Below are positions 26,030-34,849 of a stretch of DNA of 64,000 bases, one piece after another (the stretch's first letter is position 1; each line of letters starts with the position of its first letter). Position numbers and translations under genes: made by a program. The notes beneath the pieces are model-generated. The model was not told the origin of the DNA. It did no database searches and saw nothing but the letters and a program-made list of their open reading frames with translations. This stretch comes from an uncultured Eubacteriales bacterium. GTDB taxonomy: Bacteria; Bacillota; Clostridia; Tissierellales; Peptoniphilaceae. The DNA is taken from NCBI GenBank assembly GCA_900539725.1, contig UQDI01000001.1, positions 52,046 through 116,045 of the forward strand, written 5' to 3'.

Positions 26030-27691
26030 ATGTTAAAGAGTAACAAACTAAGGATCATCCCGCTGGGTGGTCTGAATGAGATCGGAAAGAACATTACTCT
26101 TATTGAATGTGATAACGATATAGTTATATGCGATTGTGGTATGACATTTCCAGAGGACGAGATGCTGGGCGTGGATATCGTAATTCCAGATATCACATAT
26201 TTAGAAAAGAATAAGGAGAGAATTAAAGGTATAGTACTAACGCATGGTCACGAGGACCACATAGGAGCTATACCATACGTCTTAAAGAAGATAAATGTAC
26301 CTATTTACGGTACTAGACTAACTTTAGGACTATTAGAAAATAAGTTAAAGGAACACAATTTAAAACCTAAAATGCACGTGGTAAACTTTAACGATAAGGT
26401 TAGATTAGGCAAAATTGTTGTCGAATTCATTAGACAATGCCATAGTATTCCTGACTCGGCAGCACTAGCATTTCACACACCTGCAGGCGTTATAGTTCAT
26501 ACAGGTGACTTTAAAATTGACTTTACACCGATTATGGGTGGAGTGAACGATTTAAACAGATTTGCTGAGCTTGGCGACAAAGGCGTACTTTGCCTATTAG
26601 CAGAGAGTACAAACGTTGAAAGAAAGGGCTATACTCTAAGCGAAAGAGTAGTTGGAGAGACGTTTAGAACCATTTTCCACGAATATACTGAGAATAGAAT
26701 CATAGTTGCGACATTTGCATCAAATATGCAAAGGATTCAGCAAATTATAGAAGCGGCTGAAAAACACGGCAGAAAAATAGTTTTATCAGGCAGGTCCATG
26801 ATAAATAACGTTAAAGTCGCTAAGGATTTAGGCTACTTAAGAGTTAAAGACTCAAGTATAATTGATATAAATAAGATGAATAAGTATGATGACAGAGAGC
26901 TTTGCATAATAACAACAGGTTCACAAGGCGAGCCAATGAGTGCACTTACAAGGATTGCCTATAATGAGCACAGAAAGATTCAGCTTACACCAAATGATTT
27001 AATTATACTTTCAGCTCACCCAATACCAGGCAATGAAAATGCTGTATCAAAGGTAATTAACAAGCTTATAGAGCTAGATGCAAAAGTTATATACGAATCA
27101 CTTGGCGAGATACACGTTTCAGGTCACGCTTGTCAAGAAGAGCTTAAGCTAATACATTCACTACTTAAGCCAAGATATTTTATACCAGTTCATGGTGAAC
27201 AAAGACATCTTAAATTACATGCGCAACTTGCTGAGAGCATGGGCATGAACCCTAAGAACATCTTCATCATGAATAACGGTGACGTGCTTGAACTTGATAA
27301 GAGAAAGGCTGAAATTGTTGATGAGGTTACTTCAGGCAATGTCTTGGTCGATGGCCTTGGCGTTGGCGACGTTGGTAATATCGTTTTAAGAGATAGAAAG
27401 CACTTATCTGAAGACGGTTTGATCATAGTCGTATTGACCTTAAGTAAAGAAGACGGCTCAACTATAGCTGGACCGGACATCATATCCAGAGGCTTTGTCT
27501 ATGTCAGAGAAGCTGATGATCTTATGGAAGAAGCAAAGAAAAAAGTTGTTTTAGCTATAGAAGATTGCCAAAGAAGAAACATTAAAGACTGGTCAAGCAT
27601 TAAAAATGCTATCAGAGACAGTTTGAAAAAGTATATATATCAAACAATGAAGAGAAATCCTATGATACTTCCAGTAATCATGGAGGTATAA
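26030..27691 (+). CDS. rnj: Ribonuclease J
   Basis: Metallo-beta-lactamase/beta-CASP endo- and 5'-exoribonuclease central to mRNA decay. The 553 residues show HGHEDH (72-77), the zinc-site Asp in HTGDFKIDF, a beta-CASP domain (ATFASNMQRIQQI) and EIHVSGHACQEEL, then the C-terminal dimerisation domain. Start ATG 26030 follows AAGGAGGA. Only one RNase J gene is in the window. Confidence 0.95.
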   Translation: MLKSNKLRIIPLGGLNEIGKNITLIECDNDIVICDCGMTFPEDEMLGVDIVIPDITYLEKNKERIKGIVLTHGHEDHIGAIPYVLKKINVPIYGTRLTLGLLENKLKEHNLKPKMHVVNFNDKVRLGKIVVEFIRQCHSIPDSAALAFHTPAGVIVHTGDFKIDFTPIMGGVNDLNRFAELGDKGVLCLLAESTNVERKGYTLSERVVGETFRTIFHEYTENRIIVATFASNMQRIQQIIEAAEKHGRKIVLSGRSMINNVKVAKDLGYLRVKDSSIIDINKMNKYDDRELCIITTGSQGEPMSALTRIAYNEHRKIQLTPNDLIILSAHPIPGNENAVSKVINKLIELDAKVIYESLGEIHVSGHACQEELKLIHSLLKPRYFIPVHGEQRHLKLHAQLAESMGMNPKNIFIMNNGDVLELDKRKAEIVDEVTSGNVLVDGLGVGDVGNIVLRDRKHLSEDGLIIVVLTLSKEDGSTIAGPDIISRGFVYVREADDLMEEAKKKVVLAIEDCQRRNIKDWSSIKNAIRDSLKKYIYQTMKRNPMILPVIMEV

Positions 27692-27715
27692 TATAAACTT
27701 TACTCAGGAGGAATT

Positions 27716-30340
27716 ATGAAAAATTTAGAGAAATCATATAATCCAGCAGAATTTGAAGATAATATTTATAAATTTTGGATGGACAATGAGTATTTTAAGC
27801 CAAGTACTGACGATAGTAAAGAGTCTTTTACCATCGTTATGCCGCCACCAAATGTAACAGGCAAGCTTCATCTTGGCCATGCACTTAACGGCACTTTACA
27901 AGATATTGTTATCAGATACAAGAGAATGCAAGGATACAACGCACTTTGGCTACCTGGAACTGACCACGCGTCCATTTCAACAGAAGCAAAAGTAGTTGAG
28001 AAGCTTAGAAAAGAAGGCGTTAAGAAGAGCGACTTAACAAGAGAAGAGTTCTTAGAAGAAGCTTGGGACTGGACTCATAAGTACGGCGGCAACATCAAAG
28101 AACAGCTAAAGAAGCTTGGTTCATCATGCGATTGGTCACGCGATAGCTTTACACTTGACGAGCACTTAACAAAGGCCGTTTACGAAGTATTTGAAAGATT
28201 ATACAAAAAAGATTATATTTATAGAGGTATGAGGATAGTTAACTGGTGTCCACACTGTCACACAGCTATATCCGATACAGAAGTTGTTCACGAGCCACAA
28301 GAGGGAAAGATGTGGTACATAAAGTATCCATACTCAGACAAGACTGGCTTTGTAACTATTGCAACAACTAGACCTGAAACACTTTTAGGGGACTTAGCAG
28401 TAGCTGTTAATCCAGACGATGAAAGATATACTGACTTAGTTGGCAAAACACTTGACCTACCTCTAACAGACAGACAAATACCAGTTATCGCCGATGAATA
28501 CGTTGATTCATCCTTCGGTACTGGCTGTGTTAAGATTACGCCATCACACGACCCTAACGACTTTGAAGTAGGTGCTAGACACAATCTTGGCCAACTTATC
28601 GTCATAGACGAAGATGCTAAGATGAATGAAAATGCTTACGCTTACAAGGGACTTGACAGATATGAAGCAAGAGAGAAAATCATAAAGGATCTTGATGAAC
28701 AAGGCTTATTAGTAAAGGTAGAAAAACATGAAAACTCTGTTGGCCACTGTGAAAGGTGTAATACCATCATCGAGCCATTAGCTTCACTTCAATGGTTCGT
28801 TAAGATGGATGAAATGGCTAAAAAAGCCCTTGAAGCATATAGAGAAAATAAAGTAAACATCATTCCTGAAAGATTTGGAAAGATATATGAAAACTGGCTT
28901 GAAAACATCAGAGACTGGTGTATATCACGTCAACTATGGTGGGGACACAGAATTCCAGTTTATTACTGCGAAGACTGCGGTGAATACATCGTTAGCAAGG
29001 AAAGACCAAATAAGTGTGATAAGTGCGGCTCAGAACATTTAAGACAAGATGAAGATACACTTGACACATGGTTCTCATCAGCTTTATGGCCATTCTCAAC
29101 ACTTGGCTGGCCAGACACAAATTCAGATGATTACAAGAGATTCTTCCCAACAGATTTACTAGTAACAGGCTATGACATCATATTCTTCTGGGTTAGTAGA
29201 ATGATATTTTCATCTCTTGAACAAACAGGCGAAGTACCATTCAAAGACGTTTTACTAACAGGACTTATTAGAGACGAACAAGGAAGAAAGATGGCTAAGT
29301 CACTAGGTAACGGTATAGACCCACTACAAGTAATTAGTGAATATGGTGCCGATGCGCTAAGGTACTCACTTATCACAAATAACGCTCCTGGTAATGACAT
29401 TAAATATAGCGTTAAAAAAGTTGAACCACAAAGAAATTTTGCAAACAAATTGTGGAACGCATCAAGATTTGTTCTTATGAACCTTGATGATAGAGATGAT
29501 TATAGCCTTGACTACGACAAATTAGAAAGAGAAGATAAGTGGATCATCTCAAGACTAAAAACTGTTGTAGATGAAATCAACAATAACCTTGATAAATACG
29601 AGATAGGTATAGCAGCAGCTAAAGTACAAGACTTCATCTGGGAAGACTTTTGCGACTGGTATATTGAACTTGTTAAGACAAGATTATACGATAGAAAAAA
29701 TATTAACGCTCAAAACGTTATTTTATATATCTTAGAAAATATATTAAAGATACTTCATCCATTTATGCCATTTATCACTGAAGAGATTTGGAGCTACTTA
29801 CCAAACAGAAAGACTCCGTTAATCATCAGCGATTGGCCAAAGGATATAAAGTACTATGAAGAAGAGCTAAATGACTTAGAACTAATCAAAAACGCTATCA
29901 AGGCAATTAGAAAGATGAAGACAGACATGAACATCGAGCCATCAAAGCATTTCTCAATGCTAGTTTATCCAAACGATGAAGCAGCAGGAAAGCTTTATAG
30001 TGACAGCGCTAACTACTTCAAAGACCTTGAGCATATAGACAAGATCACTATACTTGCTAATAAAGACTCCATCAATAAAGATTTTACATCGAAAATGATG
30101 ACAAATGCAGAACTATTCTTCCCATTAAATGAGCTAATAGATTTTGAAAAAGAAAAACAAAGACTTATGGAAGAAAAAGAAAAGCTAGATTTTGAAGTTG
30201 AAAGACTTGAAAAGAAGCTATCAAATGAAAAATTTGTTAGCAAGGCACCAAAGGATGTTGTTGACAAAGAAAGAGAAAAGCTAGATAATTATAAGGAGCT
30301 ATTAGATAAGACACTAACAAGATTAGAAGAATTAAAGTAG
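27716..30340 (+). CDS. valS: Valyl-tRNA synthetase
   Basis: Class I synthetase charging tRNA-Val, 874 residues. It has the HIGH motif as HLGH (52-55), an editing domain (ATTRPETLLGD), a Cys4-type insert (CERCNTI, then CEDCGEY and CDKCGSE), KMAKS (525-529) in place of the usual KMSKS, and a C-terminal coiled coil (LMEEKEKLDFEVERLEKKL). The fully conserved Lys residues of the loop are kept, so the change is probably neutral. AGGAGGA precedes ATG 27716. Confidence 0.96.
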   Translation: MKNLEKSYNPAEFEDNIYKFWMDNEYFKPSTDDSKESFTIVMPPPNVTGKLHLGHALNGTLQDIVIRYKRMQGYNALWLPGTDHASISTEAKVVEKLRKEGVKKSDLTREEFLEEAWDWTHKYGGNIKEQLKKLGSSCDWSRDSFTLDEHLTKAVYEVFERLYKKDYIYRGMRIVNWCPHCHTAISDTEVVHEPQEGKMWYIKYPYSDKTGFVTIATTRPETLLGDLAVAVNPDDERYTDLVGKTLDLPLTDRQIPVIADEYVDSSFGTGCVKITPSHDPNDFEVGARHNLGQLIVIDEDAKMNENAYAYKGLDRYEAREKIIKDLDEQGLLVKVEKHENSVGHCERCNTIIEPLASLQWFVKMDEMAKKALEAYRENKVNIIPERFGKIYENWLENIRDWCISRQLWWGHRIPVYYCEDCGEYIVSKERPNKCDKCGSEHLRQDEDTLDTWFSSALWPFSTLGWPDTNSDDYKRFFPTDLLVTGYDIIFFWVSRMIFSSLEQTGEVPFKDVLLTGLIRDEQGRKMAKSLGNGIDPLQVISEYGADALRYSLITNNAPGNDIKYSVKKVEPQRNFANKLWNASRFVLMNLDDRDDYSLDYDKLEREDKWIISRLKTVVDEINNNLDKYEIGIAAAKVQDFIWEDFCDWYIELVKTRLYDRKNINAQNVILYILENILKILHPFMPFITEEIWSYLPNRKTPLIISDWPKDIKYYEEELNDLELIKNAIKAIRKMKTDMNIEPSKHFSMLVYPNDEAAGKLYSDSANYFKDLEHIDKITILANKDSINKDFTSKMMTNAELFFPLNELIDFEKEKQRLMEEKEKLDFEVERLEKKLSNEKFVSKAPKDVVDKEREKLDNYKELLDKTLTRLEELK

Positions 30341-30347
30341 GTGGGAT

Positions 30348-31319
30348 ATGTATAAAGAAAATAGATTAAACAAAACTGGCATAGACGTAAACAAAGCTTC
30401 GTGGCTTTACACACTGCTTTTTATTGCATACATCTTCCTAGGCTCAATGCTTCAAACAATAGACCTTTACCTAGGTTTATTCGCAGGAGAAGTACTGATA
30501 CTACTAGTTCCAGTCTTAGTTTATGTGAAGCAAAAGAAAGTTAATTTCAAAAGATACTTTAGACTAAACAAAATCACCGGAAAAGAAGCGCTTGTATCAG
30601 TTCTACTAACACTTTTAGTTTATCCACTAGTTGGAATAAGCTCAACACTTTTAATCAAGTTCTATAGCCTATTTGGCGAGGTAAGAGTGCCTCAAATCAA
30701 TGTCAAATCAGGCGGACTAATGAGCATATACAGTGTTTTGATTATAGGCGTGCTTCCAGCCCTTTGCGAAGAATTCTTCGTAAGAGGCCTACTAAGCGCA
30801 CCAGCTAAGAGAGCAAAGGGAAGAAAATTCACATACTTTTACACAGCACTACTATTTATGCTAATGCATGTGAATCCATTCAACATAGTAGCACCATTCA
30901 TATTAGGCTATGTATTTTCAGTATTAAATGAAAAAACAAATTCGCTTTACTCGTCAATGCTTGGCCACTTCACATTTAACACTTGCTCAGTTATACTTAG
31001 CATATTCCAAAAGGATATTGCTGAGGGCGCAGTAAACGATATGAAGATGATTACACTAGGTGAGGCAGACTTAGATATCGGCCTATTACAAGGCGTGTTT
31101 ATGGTGCTCATAGCTATAGTCATAATATTTGTACTATATAGAGTTTTATCAAAGATGAAGACAAAAGAGGTGACAGAAGAGACGGACTGCACTTTGGACG
31201 TAGAAGAGCCAGCAAAGTTTTCATACTTGCCACTAGCCTTTAATATACTAGTTTGGCTAATCATGGCAGGAGCAACACTACTTATGTCTTTAGGCGTGAT
31301 AAAAAACATGGCTTTATAA
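30348..31319 (+). CDS. CPBP family intramembrane metalloprotease
   Basis: Integral membrane protein of 323 residues with about eight hydrophobic helices. It carries the CPBP/Abi motif EExxxR at 141-146 (CEEFFVRGLL), the downstream His in FMLMHVNPFN and a third motif GHFTFNT. Bacterial members process or modify membrane proteins, and some protect against bacteriocins; the substrate here is unknown. It starts 7 bases after valS. No bacteriocin genes are adjacent. Confidence 0.87.
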   Translation: MYKENRLNKTGIDVNKASWLYTLLFIAYIFLGSMLQTIDLYLGLFAGEVLILLVPVLVYVKQKKVNFKRYFRLNKITGKEALVSVLLTLLVYPLVGISSTLLIKFYSLFGEVRVPQINVKSGGLMSIYSVLIIGVLPALCEEFFVRGLLSAPAKRAKGRKFTYFYTALLFMLMHVNPFNIVAPFILGYVFSVLNEKTNSLYSSMLGHFTFNTCSVILSIFQKDIAEGAVNDMKMITLGEADLDIGLLQGVFMVLIAIVIIFVLYRVLSKMKTKEVTEETDCTLDVEEPAKFSYLPLAFNILVWLIMAGATLLMSLGVIKNMAL

Positions 31320-31354
31320 TATTTATAAAATATTAAATAAATATAAAAAAAGCC

Positions 31355-31383
31355 TTGACAATTAAATAAATTTATAGTATCAT
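31355..31383 (+). promoter_or_regulatory. Promoter of the tRNA-Phe-Gly-Cys operon
   Basis: TTGACA (31355-31360), 17-base spacer, TATCAT (31378-31383). A perfect inverted repeat begins two bases after the -10 box. Confidence 0.75.
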
Positions 31384-31385
31384 AG

Positions 31386-31409
31386 ACTAGTCAGTATGAA
31401 CTGACTAGT
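31386..31409 (+). promoter_or_regulatory. Inverted repeat at the tRNA operon transcription start
   Basis: ACTAGTCAG (31386-31394) and CTGACTAGT (31401-31409) form a perfect 9-bp stem with a 6-base loop. It spans the predicted start and ends 2 bases before tRNA-Phe, so it forms the whole 5' leader. There is no T tract, so it is not a terminator. Confidence 0.6.
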
Positions 31410-31411
31410 GC

Positions 31412-31487
31412 GCCCAGATAGCTCAGTCGGTAGAGCAGTAGACTGAAAATCTACGTGTGGCTGGTTCGATCCCGGCTCTGGGCACCA
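31412..31487 (+). tRNA. tRNA-Phe (anticodon GAA)
   Basis: Full 76-base cloverleaf. The acceptor GCCCAGA pairs with TCTGGGC. The anticodon stem GTAGA/TCTAC carries loop CTGAAAA. The T arm is GCTGG TTCGATC CCGGC, and CCA is encoded. Confidence 0.97.
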
Positions 31488-31490
31488 TTT

Positions 31491-31565
31491 GCGGAAATGG
31501 CTCAGTGGTAGAGCATCGCCTTGCCAAGGCGAGGGTCGCGAGTTCGAATCTCGTTTTCCGCTCCA
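31491..31565 (+). tRNA. tRNA-Gly (anticodon GCC)
   Basis: 75-base cloverleaf: acceptor GCGGAAA/TTTCCGC, anticodon stem TCGCC/GGCGA with loop TTGCCAA, T loop TTCGAAT, encoded CCA. It lies 3 bases after tRNA-Phe. Confidence 0.97.
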
Positions 31566-31572
31566 TTTTTTT

Positions 31573-31646
31573 GGCGGCATAGCCAAGTGGTAAGGCACAG
31601 GTCTGCAAAACCTTGACCACCAGTTCAAATCTGGTTGCCGCCTCCA
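31573..31646 (+). tRNA. tRNA-Cys (anticodon GCA)
   Basis: 74-base cloverleaf: acceptor GGCGGCA/TGCCGCC, 3-bp D stem as usual for this tRNA, anticodon loop CTGCAAA, T loop TTCAAAT, encoded CCA. Last of the three-tRNA operon. Confidence 0.97.
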
Positions 31647-31653
31647 CAAACTT

Positions 31654-31683
31654 GAAGCGTGTTTGAAGCACGCTTCTTTTTTT
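31654..31683 (+). terminator. Intrinsic terminator of the tRNA operon
   Basis: GAAGCGTG (31654-31661) and CACGCTTC (31669-31676) with a 7-base loop and a T7 tail. Confidence 0.92.
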
Positions 31684-31711
31684 GCGCCTAAAATGCTTTT
31701 TATGTTATAAT
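31682..31711 (+). promoter_or_regulatory. Candidate promoter for the GME-fold protein and hisS
   Basis: TATAAT (31706-31711) is consensus. The best -35 is only TTGCGC (31682-31687) at 18 bases, overlapping the terminator tail. The position is right for a new transcript starting near 31718. Confidence 0.4.
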
Positions 31712-31727
31712 TATCTCAGGTGATGAA

Positions 31728-32426
31728 ATGATTGCTATAGTCGACAAGGCTTACTACGATATTCTTCGTGATAAGCTTAGTGAATTTAATATAAAGGCTT
31801 TTCCATCGTTTGAGAGCAAAATTTTGAAAGGCGCGGTCGCGACGCATCCTGATATGTCGCTTTTTAAGTACGATGAGGAGACTTTAATTGCAAGCCACGA
31901 GTCTTTTGAGTATTATAGTGAGATCTTTAAGGCTACTAAGATAAATGTGATTAATGCAAATGAAGATCCTCTTGAAAAGTATCCTGGCGATGTGAAGTTC
32001 AATGCGATTCGTGTGGGCGAGCACTTGATTTGCAAGAAAAATGCATGCGCTGATGCTATAATGAATCGTTTTGATGGAGGCAAGACCATAAACTCATCGC
32101 AAGGCTATGTGAAATGCTCTGTGATTGACATAGGAAGCGAATATTTTGTGACTGACGACAAATATTTGCATGAAATAATAAATGGACTTGGTCATAAAAG
32201 TATTTTACTAGATAAAGGTCTTGTAAAGATTAAGGACTACGACTATGGCTTTATAGGCGGGGCGAGTGGATATGCGCGTGATAAGATATTTTTAACGGGT
32301 CATATTAAGGACGAAGCAAATAGTATTCGCCTTGAAGAATTTGCACGAGAAATTAATAAAGAATTGATTTATTTAACGGAATATGATATATTTGATGTAG
32401 GAACTTTGATGATAATGGAGGATTAA
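31728..32426 (+). CDS. DUF6873-like GME-fold protein
   Basis: Protein of 232 residues that resembles clostridial DUF6873 proteins, predicted to have the fold of guanidino-group-modifying enzymes. The family-like words are ATHPDMSLF, INSSQGYVKCSVIDI, FVTDD and YGFIGGASGYARDKIFLTGH. The reaction is unknown; family assignment is from memory of these motifs. Unusually, all six Arg codons are CGN (four CGT, one CGC, one CGA), while neighbours use AGA almost exclusively. That hints at acquisition or low expression. hisS starts one base after the stop. Confidence 0.7.
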   Translation: MIAIVDKAYYDILRDKLSEFNIKAFPSFESKILKGAVATHPDMSLFKYDEETLIASHESFEYYSEIFKATKINVINANEDPLEKYPGDVKFNAIRVGEHLICKKNACADAIMNRFDGGKTINSSQGYVKCSVIDIGSEYFVTDDKYLHEIINGLGHKSILLDKGLVKIKDYDYGFIGGASGYARDKIFLTGHIKDEANSIRLEEFAREINKELIYLTEYDIFDVGTLMIMED

Positions 32427-32427
32427 T

Positions 32428-33729
32428 ATGCTAGTAAAACCATCGATATTGCCGGGTACTATGGAACTTTTACCTCATGAGCAATTGATTTTTAATAAGA
32501 TGAAGGACATAATTAGAGAAACTTATGAACTTTTCTCTTTTTTACCTATAGATACGCCTGCTTTGGAGAAGACTGAGATACTTCTTGCTAAAGGCGGCGG
32601 TGAAACTGAAAAGCAAATTTATAATATTGCAAATACTTCGACTGATACGTCACTGCGCTTTGATTTGACTGTGCCTCTTGCAAGATACGTTAGTATGCAC
32701 GAGCACGAGCTTAAGTTTCCGTTTAAGAGGTATCAAATCGCCAAGGTTTATAGGGGAGAGAGAAACCAAAAGGGAAGATACAGAGAGTTTTACCAATGTG
32801 ACTGCGACATCATAGGCGACGAGAAGCTTTCAAAGTTCTACGATGCAGAGCTTGTTAAGATCATCAGTATTATATTTAAAAAGTTTGGTTTTGATAGATT
32901 CACTATCATGATTAACAATAGAAACATCATGAATGGCTTCTTAAAGAGCCAAGGCGTTGAAGATACAGTAGAGGCTGTTCGCGCACTTGATAAGTATGAC
33001 AAGATTGGCAGAGAAAGCCTTGAAGAGCTGCTTCTTAATCAAGGTATAAAGGCTGATGCTGTTAAAGAGATTATTGCTCTTATTGAGTTTGAAGGAACAA
33101 ATGAAGAGACTATCGAATACCTTGAAGGACTTGGTATAGATAACGAAACTTTCTTAAAAGGTCTTGCTGAGATGAAAGAAGTTTTAGAAAATATCAAATT
33201 ATTTAATGTTGATGAAAGTAATTATAAGTTCACTCTAAAATTACAAAGAGGGCTTGATTACTACACATCAACTGTAATCGAAACTGTTCTTGATGACTAC
33301 AAGGAGCTTGGCAGCGTCGCTGGCGGCGGAAGTTACGAAAACCTTACTCAGTTCTACTCAAAGAGAGAGCTTCCTGGCGTTGGTATATCCATCGGCCTAA
33401 CAAGATTATTCTTCCAATTGAGTGAAAAGAACATACTTCCGAAATTTGATAGCGAAGAAAAATCATTCTTAGTCGCTCCACTTGATATAGATATGAGCTA
33501 CGCCATAAGCGTGTTAAATGAATTACACGAGCTAGGCGTTCACTCTGAAGTCCTTTACTCTAAGATGAAGATGAAGAAAATTTTTGATTTCGCCGAAAGC
33601 TATAGCTTTGACTACATCATCTTCTTAGGACAAGAGGAGCTAGATAATAAGAAATTATCTGTAAGAGACCTTAAGAGCAAAGAGAATTTAACTTTGAGCA
33701 TAGACGAATTGAAAACTTTAATAAAATAA
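32428..33729 (+). CDS. hisS: Histidyl-tRNA synthetase
   Basis: Class II synthetase for histidine, 433 residues. Motif 2 appears as VYRGERNQKGRYREFYQCDCDIIG, the histidine A motif as QRGLDYYTSTV, and motif 3 as GVGISIGLTRLFF. The C-terminal anticodon-binding domain starts near SFLVAPLDID. The catalytic Arg is retained, so this is an active synthetase rather than the HisZ paralog. The motif 2 wording is of the kind seen in archaeal/eukaryotic-like bacterial HisRS. It overlaps no gene and ends at a strong terminator. Confidence 0.92.
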   Translation: MLVKPSILPGTMELLPHEQLIFNKMKDIIRETYELFSFLPIDTPALEKTEILLAKGGGETEKQIYNIANTSTDTSLRFDLTVPLARYVSMHEHELKFPFKRYQIAKVYRGERNQKGRYREFYQCDCDIIGDEKLSKFYDAELVKIISIIFKKFGFDRFTIMINNRNIMNGFLKSQGVEDTVEAVRALDKYDKIGRESLEELLLNQGIKADAVKEIIALIEFEGTNEETIEYLEGLGIDNETFLKGLAEMKEVLENIKLFNVDESNYKFTLKLQRGLDYYTSTVIETVLDDYKELGSVAGGGSYENLTQFYSKRELPGVGISIGLTRLFFQLSEKNILPKFDSEEKSFLVAPLDIDMSYAISVLNELHELGVHSEVLYSKMKMKKIFDFAESYSFDYIIFLGQEELDNKKLSVRDLKSKENLTLSIDELKTLIK

Positions 33730-33733
33730 ATCT

Positions 33734-33764
33734 ATCCCTATACGCATATGTATAGGGATTTTTT
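33734..33764 (+). terminator. Intrinsic terminator after hisS
   Basis: ATCCCTATAC (33734-33743) and GTATAGGGAT (33750-33759): a perfect 10-bp stem, a 6-base loop and a T tail. Confidence 0.9.
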
Positions 33765-33783
33765 ACATTTGTTAAAGTACTAC

Positions 33784-33813
33784 TTGAATGTAGCTTGTCT
33801 TTTGTGGTATAAT
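33784..33813 (+). promoter_or_regulatory. Promoter of the purine operon
   Basis: TTGAAT (33784-33789), an 18-base spacer, and TATAAT (33808-33813) with an extended TGG just before it. The leader is only about 10 bases, so no purine riboswitch can fit between start and first gene. Confidence 0.75.
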
Positions 33814-33830
33814 AATTTAGAGGTGGTATG

Positions 33831-34835
33831 ATGAAAAAGCTTTTATTAATACTTTTATCTGCTCTAATGTTTTTGATGAGTTTTACTTCTTATGCAAAAA
33901 ACATTGAAGAATCAAAAATAAATAAAATATCTGGCCTTGTTAACTCAGATTTAGAAGATAAAGTTCATGAAGTAGAAGGCAAGAAGGGCGCGGCAAAGGC
34001 TTTATTCATACCGGCAAGAGAGGTATTTACAAAGCTAAACTTCGACATCTATTGGAACGGCGAGGACAAGTCTTGCTATTTCAAAAAAGGTATCAAGAAC
34101 ATAAAGGTAAAGCTTGGTTCGAAGATCTATACAACATCAAATAAGAACAGAATTGAGCTTGACTACGCACCTATGCTCATAGATATGAAGATGTATCTAC
34201 CTATAGACGTTCTATACTATCTGCTTGACTACGATACATTTATCGTCGCTGACACTATATATATAAGAAACGCCATAGATGGTATAAAGACTGGTATAGT
34301 GAACGAAGCGAAGTATAGTCTTGCTTATCCAGTATTTTTCAGTACTGAGGACGTTAAGAGAGCTTATAGAAATAATATTAACGAGCAAATCAAGAAATTT
34401 GTTGACGAGCAAGTTGAAAAGGCAAAGAACGATGCTAAGCATAAGAAAATGTATTTCGCTTACGATATTGCTAGATCGGACGATAGCTTGGTATCATTAT
34501 GCTTCTACATCAATAATGTTTACAATGATGATAGTACTTCGAGCAAATTCTACACAAAGACATTTAACTTTAATAGTGCTGAAGAGATTAGCTTCGAAGA
34601 CTTAATCAAGAAAGAACAAAATGTTAGAGAAACAATACTTGAGGATTTAACTAAGACTGAAGAAGAAAAGAACAGCATTAGAAATAATATCAAAAATTAT
34701 TACATCGTGGATAATTCCATAATCTTGTATTATTACAAGGATGAGGTGGGCAGTTCCAATATAGGATCTCACTACGTTAGAAGCGAGGACCTAAAATTTT
34801 ATATAAATGAGGAATATTTAAAATATTTTAATTAA
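33831..34835 (+). CDS. Exported stalk-domain protein (copper-amine-oxidase-N-like plus C-terminal domain)
   Basis: 334 residues from ATG 33831 (ATG 33828 is too close to GAGGTGG 33820-33826). A signal peptide (KKLLLILLSALMFLMSF, predicted cut after SYA) is followed by a domain like the copper amine oxidase N-terminal stalk (about 45-150: LFIPAREVFTKLNFDIYWNG, YAPMLIDMKMYLPIDVLYYLL). The C-terminal half (about 160-334) resembles DUF4163/DUF3298 (PdaC/RsiV-like) proteins: ISFEDLIKK, NYYIVDNSIILYYYKDEVG. Function unknown; probably cell-surface. It is the first gene of the purine transcript and sits 14 bases before purE, which is odd for an exported protein. Confidence 0.7.
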   Translation: MKKLLLILLSALMFLMSFTSYAKNIEESKINKISGLVNSDLEDKVHEVEGKKGAAKALFIPAREVFTKLNFDIYWNGEDKSCYFKKGIKNIKVKLGSKIYTTSNKNRIELDYAPMLIDMKMYLPIDVLYYLLDYDTFIVADTIYIRNAIDGIKTGIVNEAKYSLAYPVFFSTEDVKRAYRNNINEQIKKFVDEQVEKAKNDAKHKKMYFAYDIARSDDSLVSLCFYINNVYNDDSTSSKFYTKTFNFNSAEEISFEDLIKKEQNVRETILEDLTKTEEEKNSIRNNIKNYYIVDNSIILYYYKDEVGSSNIGSHYVRSEDLKFYINEEYLKYFN

Positions 34836-34849
34836 AGGAGTGTTATTAT

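Noticed and set aside
30348..31319. Bacteriocin immunity role for the CPBP protease
   Set aside because: No small secreted peptide, ABC exporter or regulator gene is next to it.
32428..33729. HisZ (regulatory paralog) rather than HisRS
   Set aside because: The catalytic motifs including RGLDYYTSTV and the C-terminal anticodon domain are present, and there is no hisG nearby.
33814..33830. Purine riboswitch or PurR box before the purine operon
   Set aside because: The leader after the -10 box is too short for a riboswitch, and no PurBox-like inverted pair was seen.
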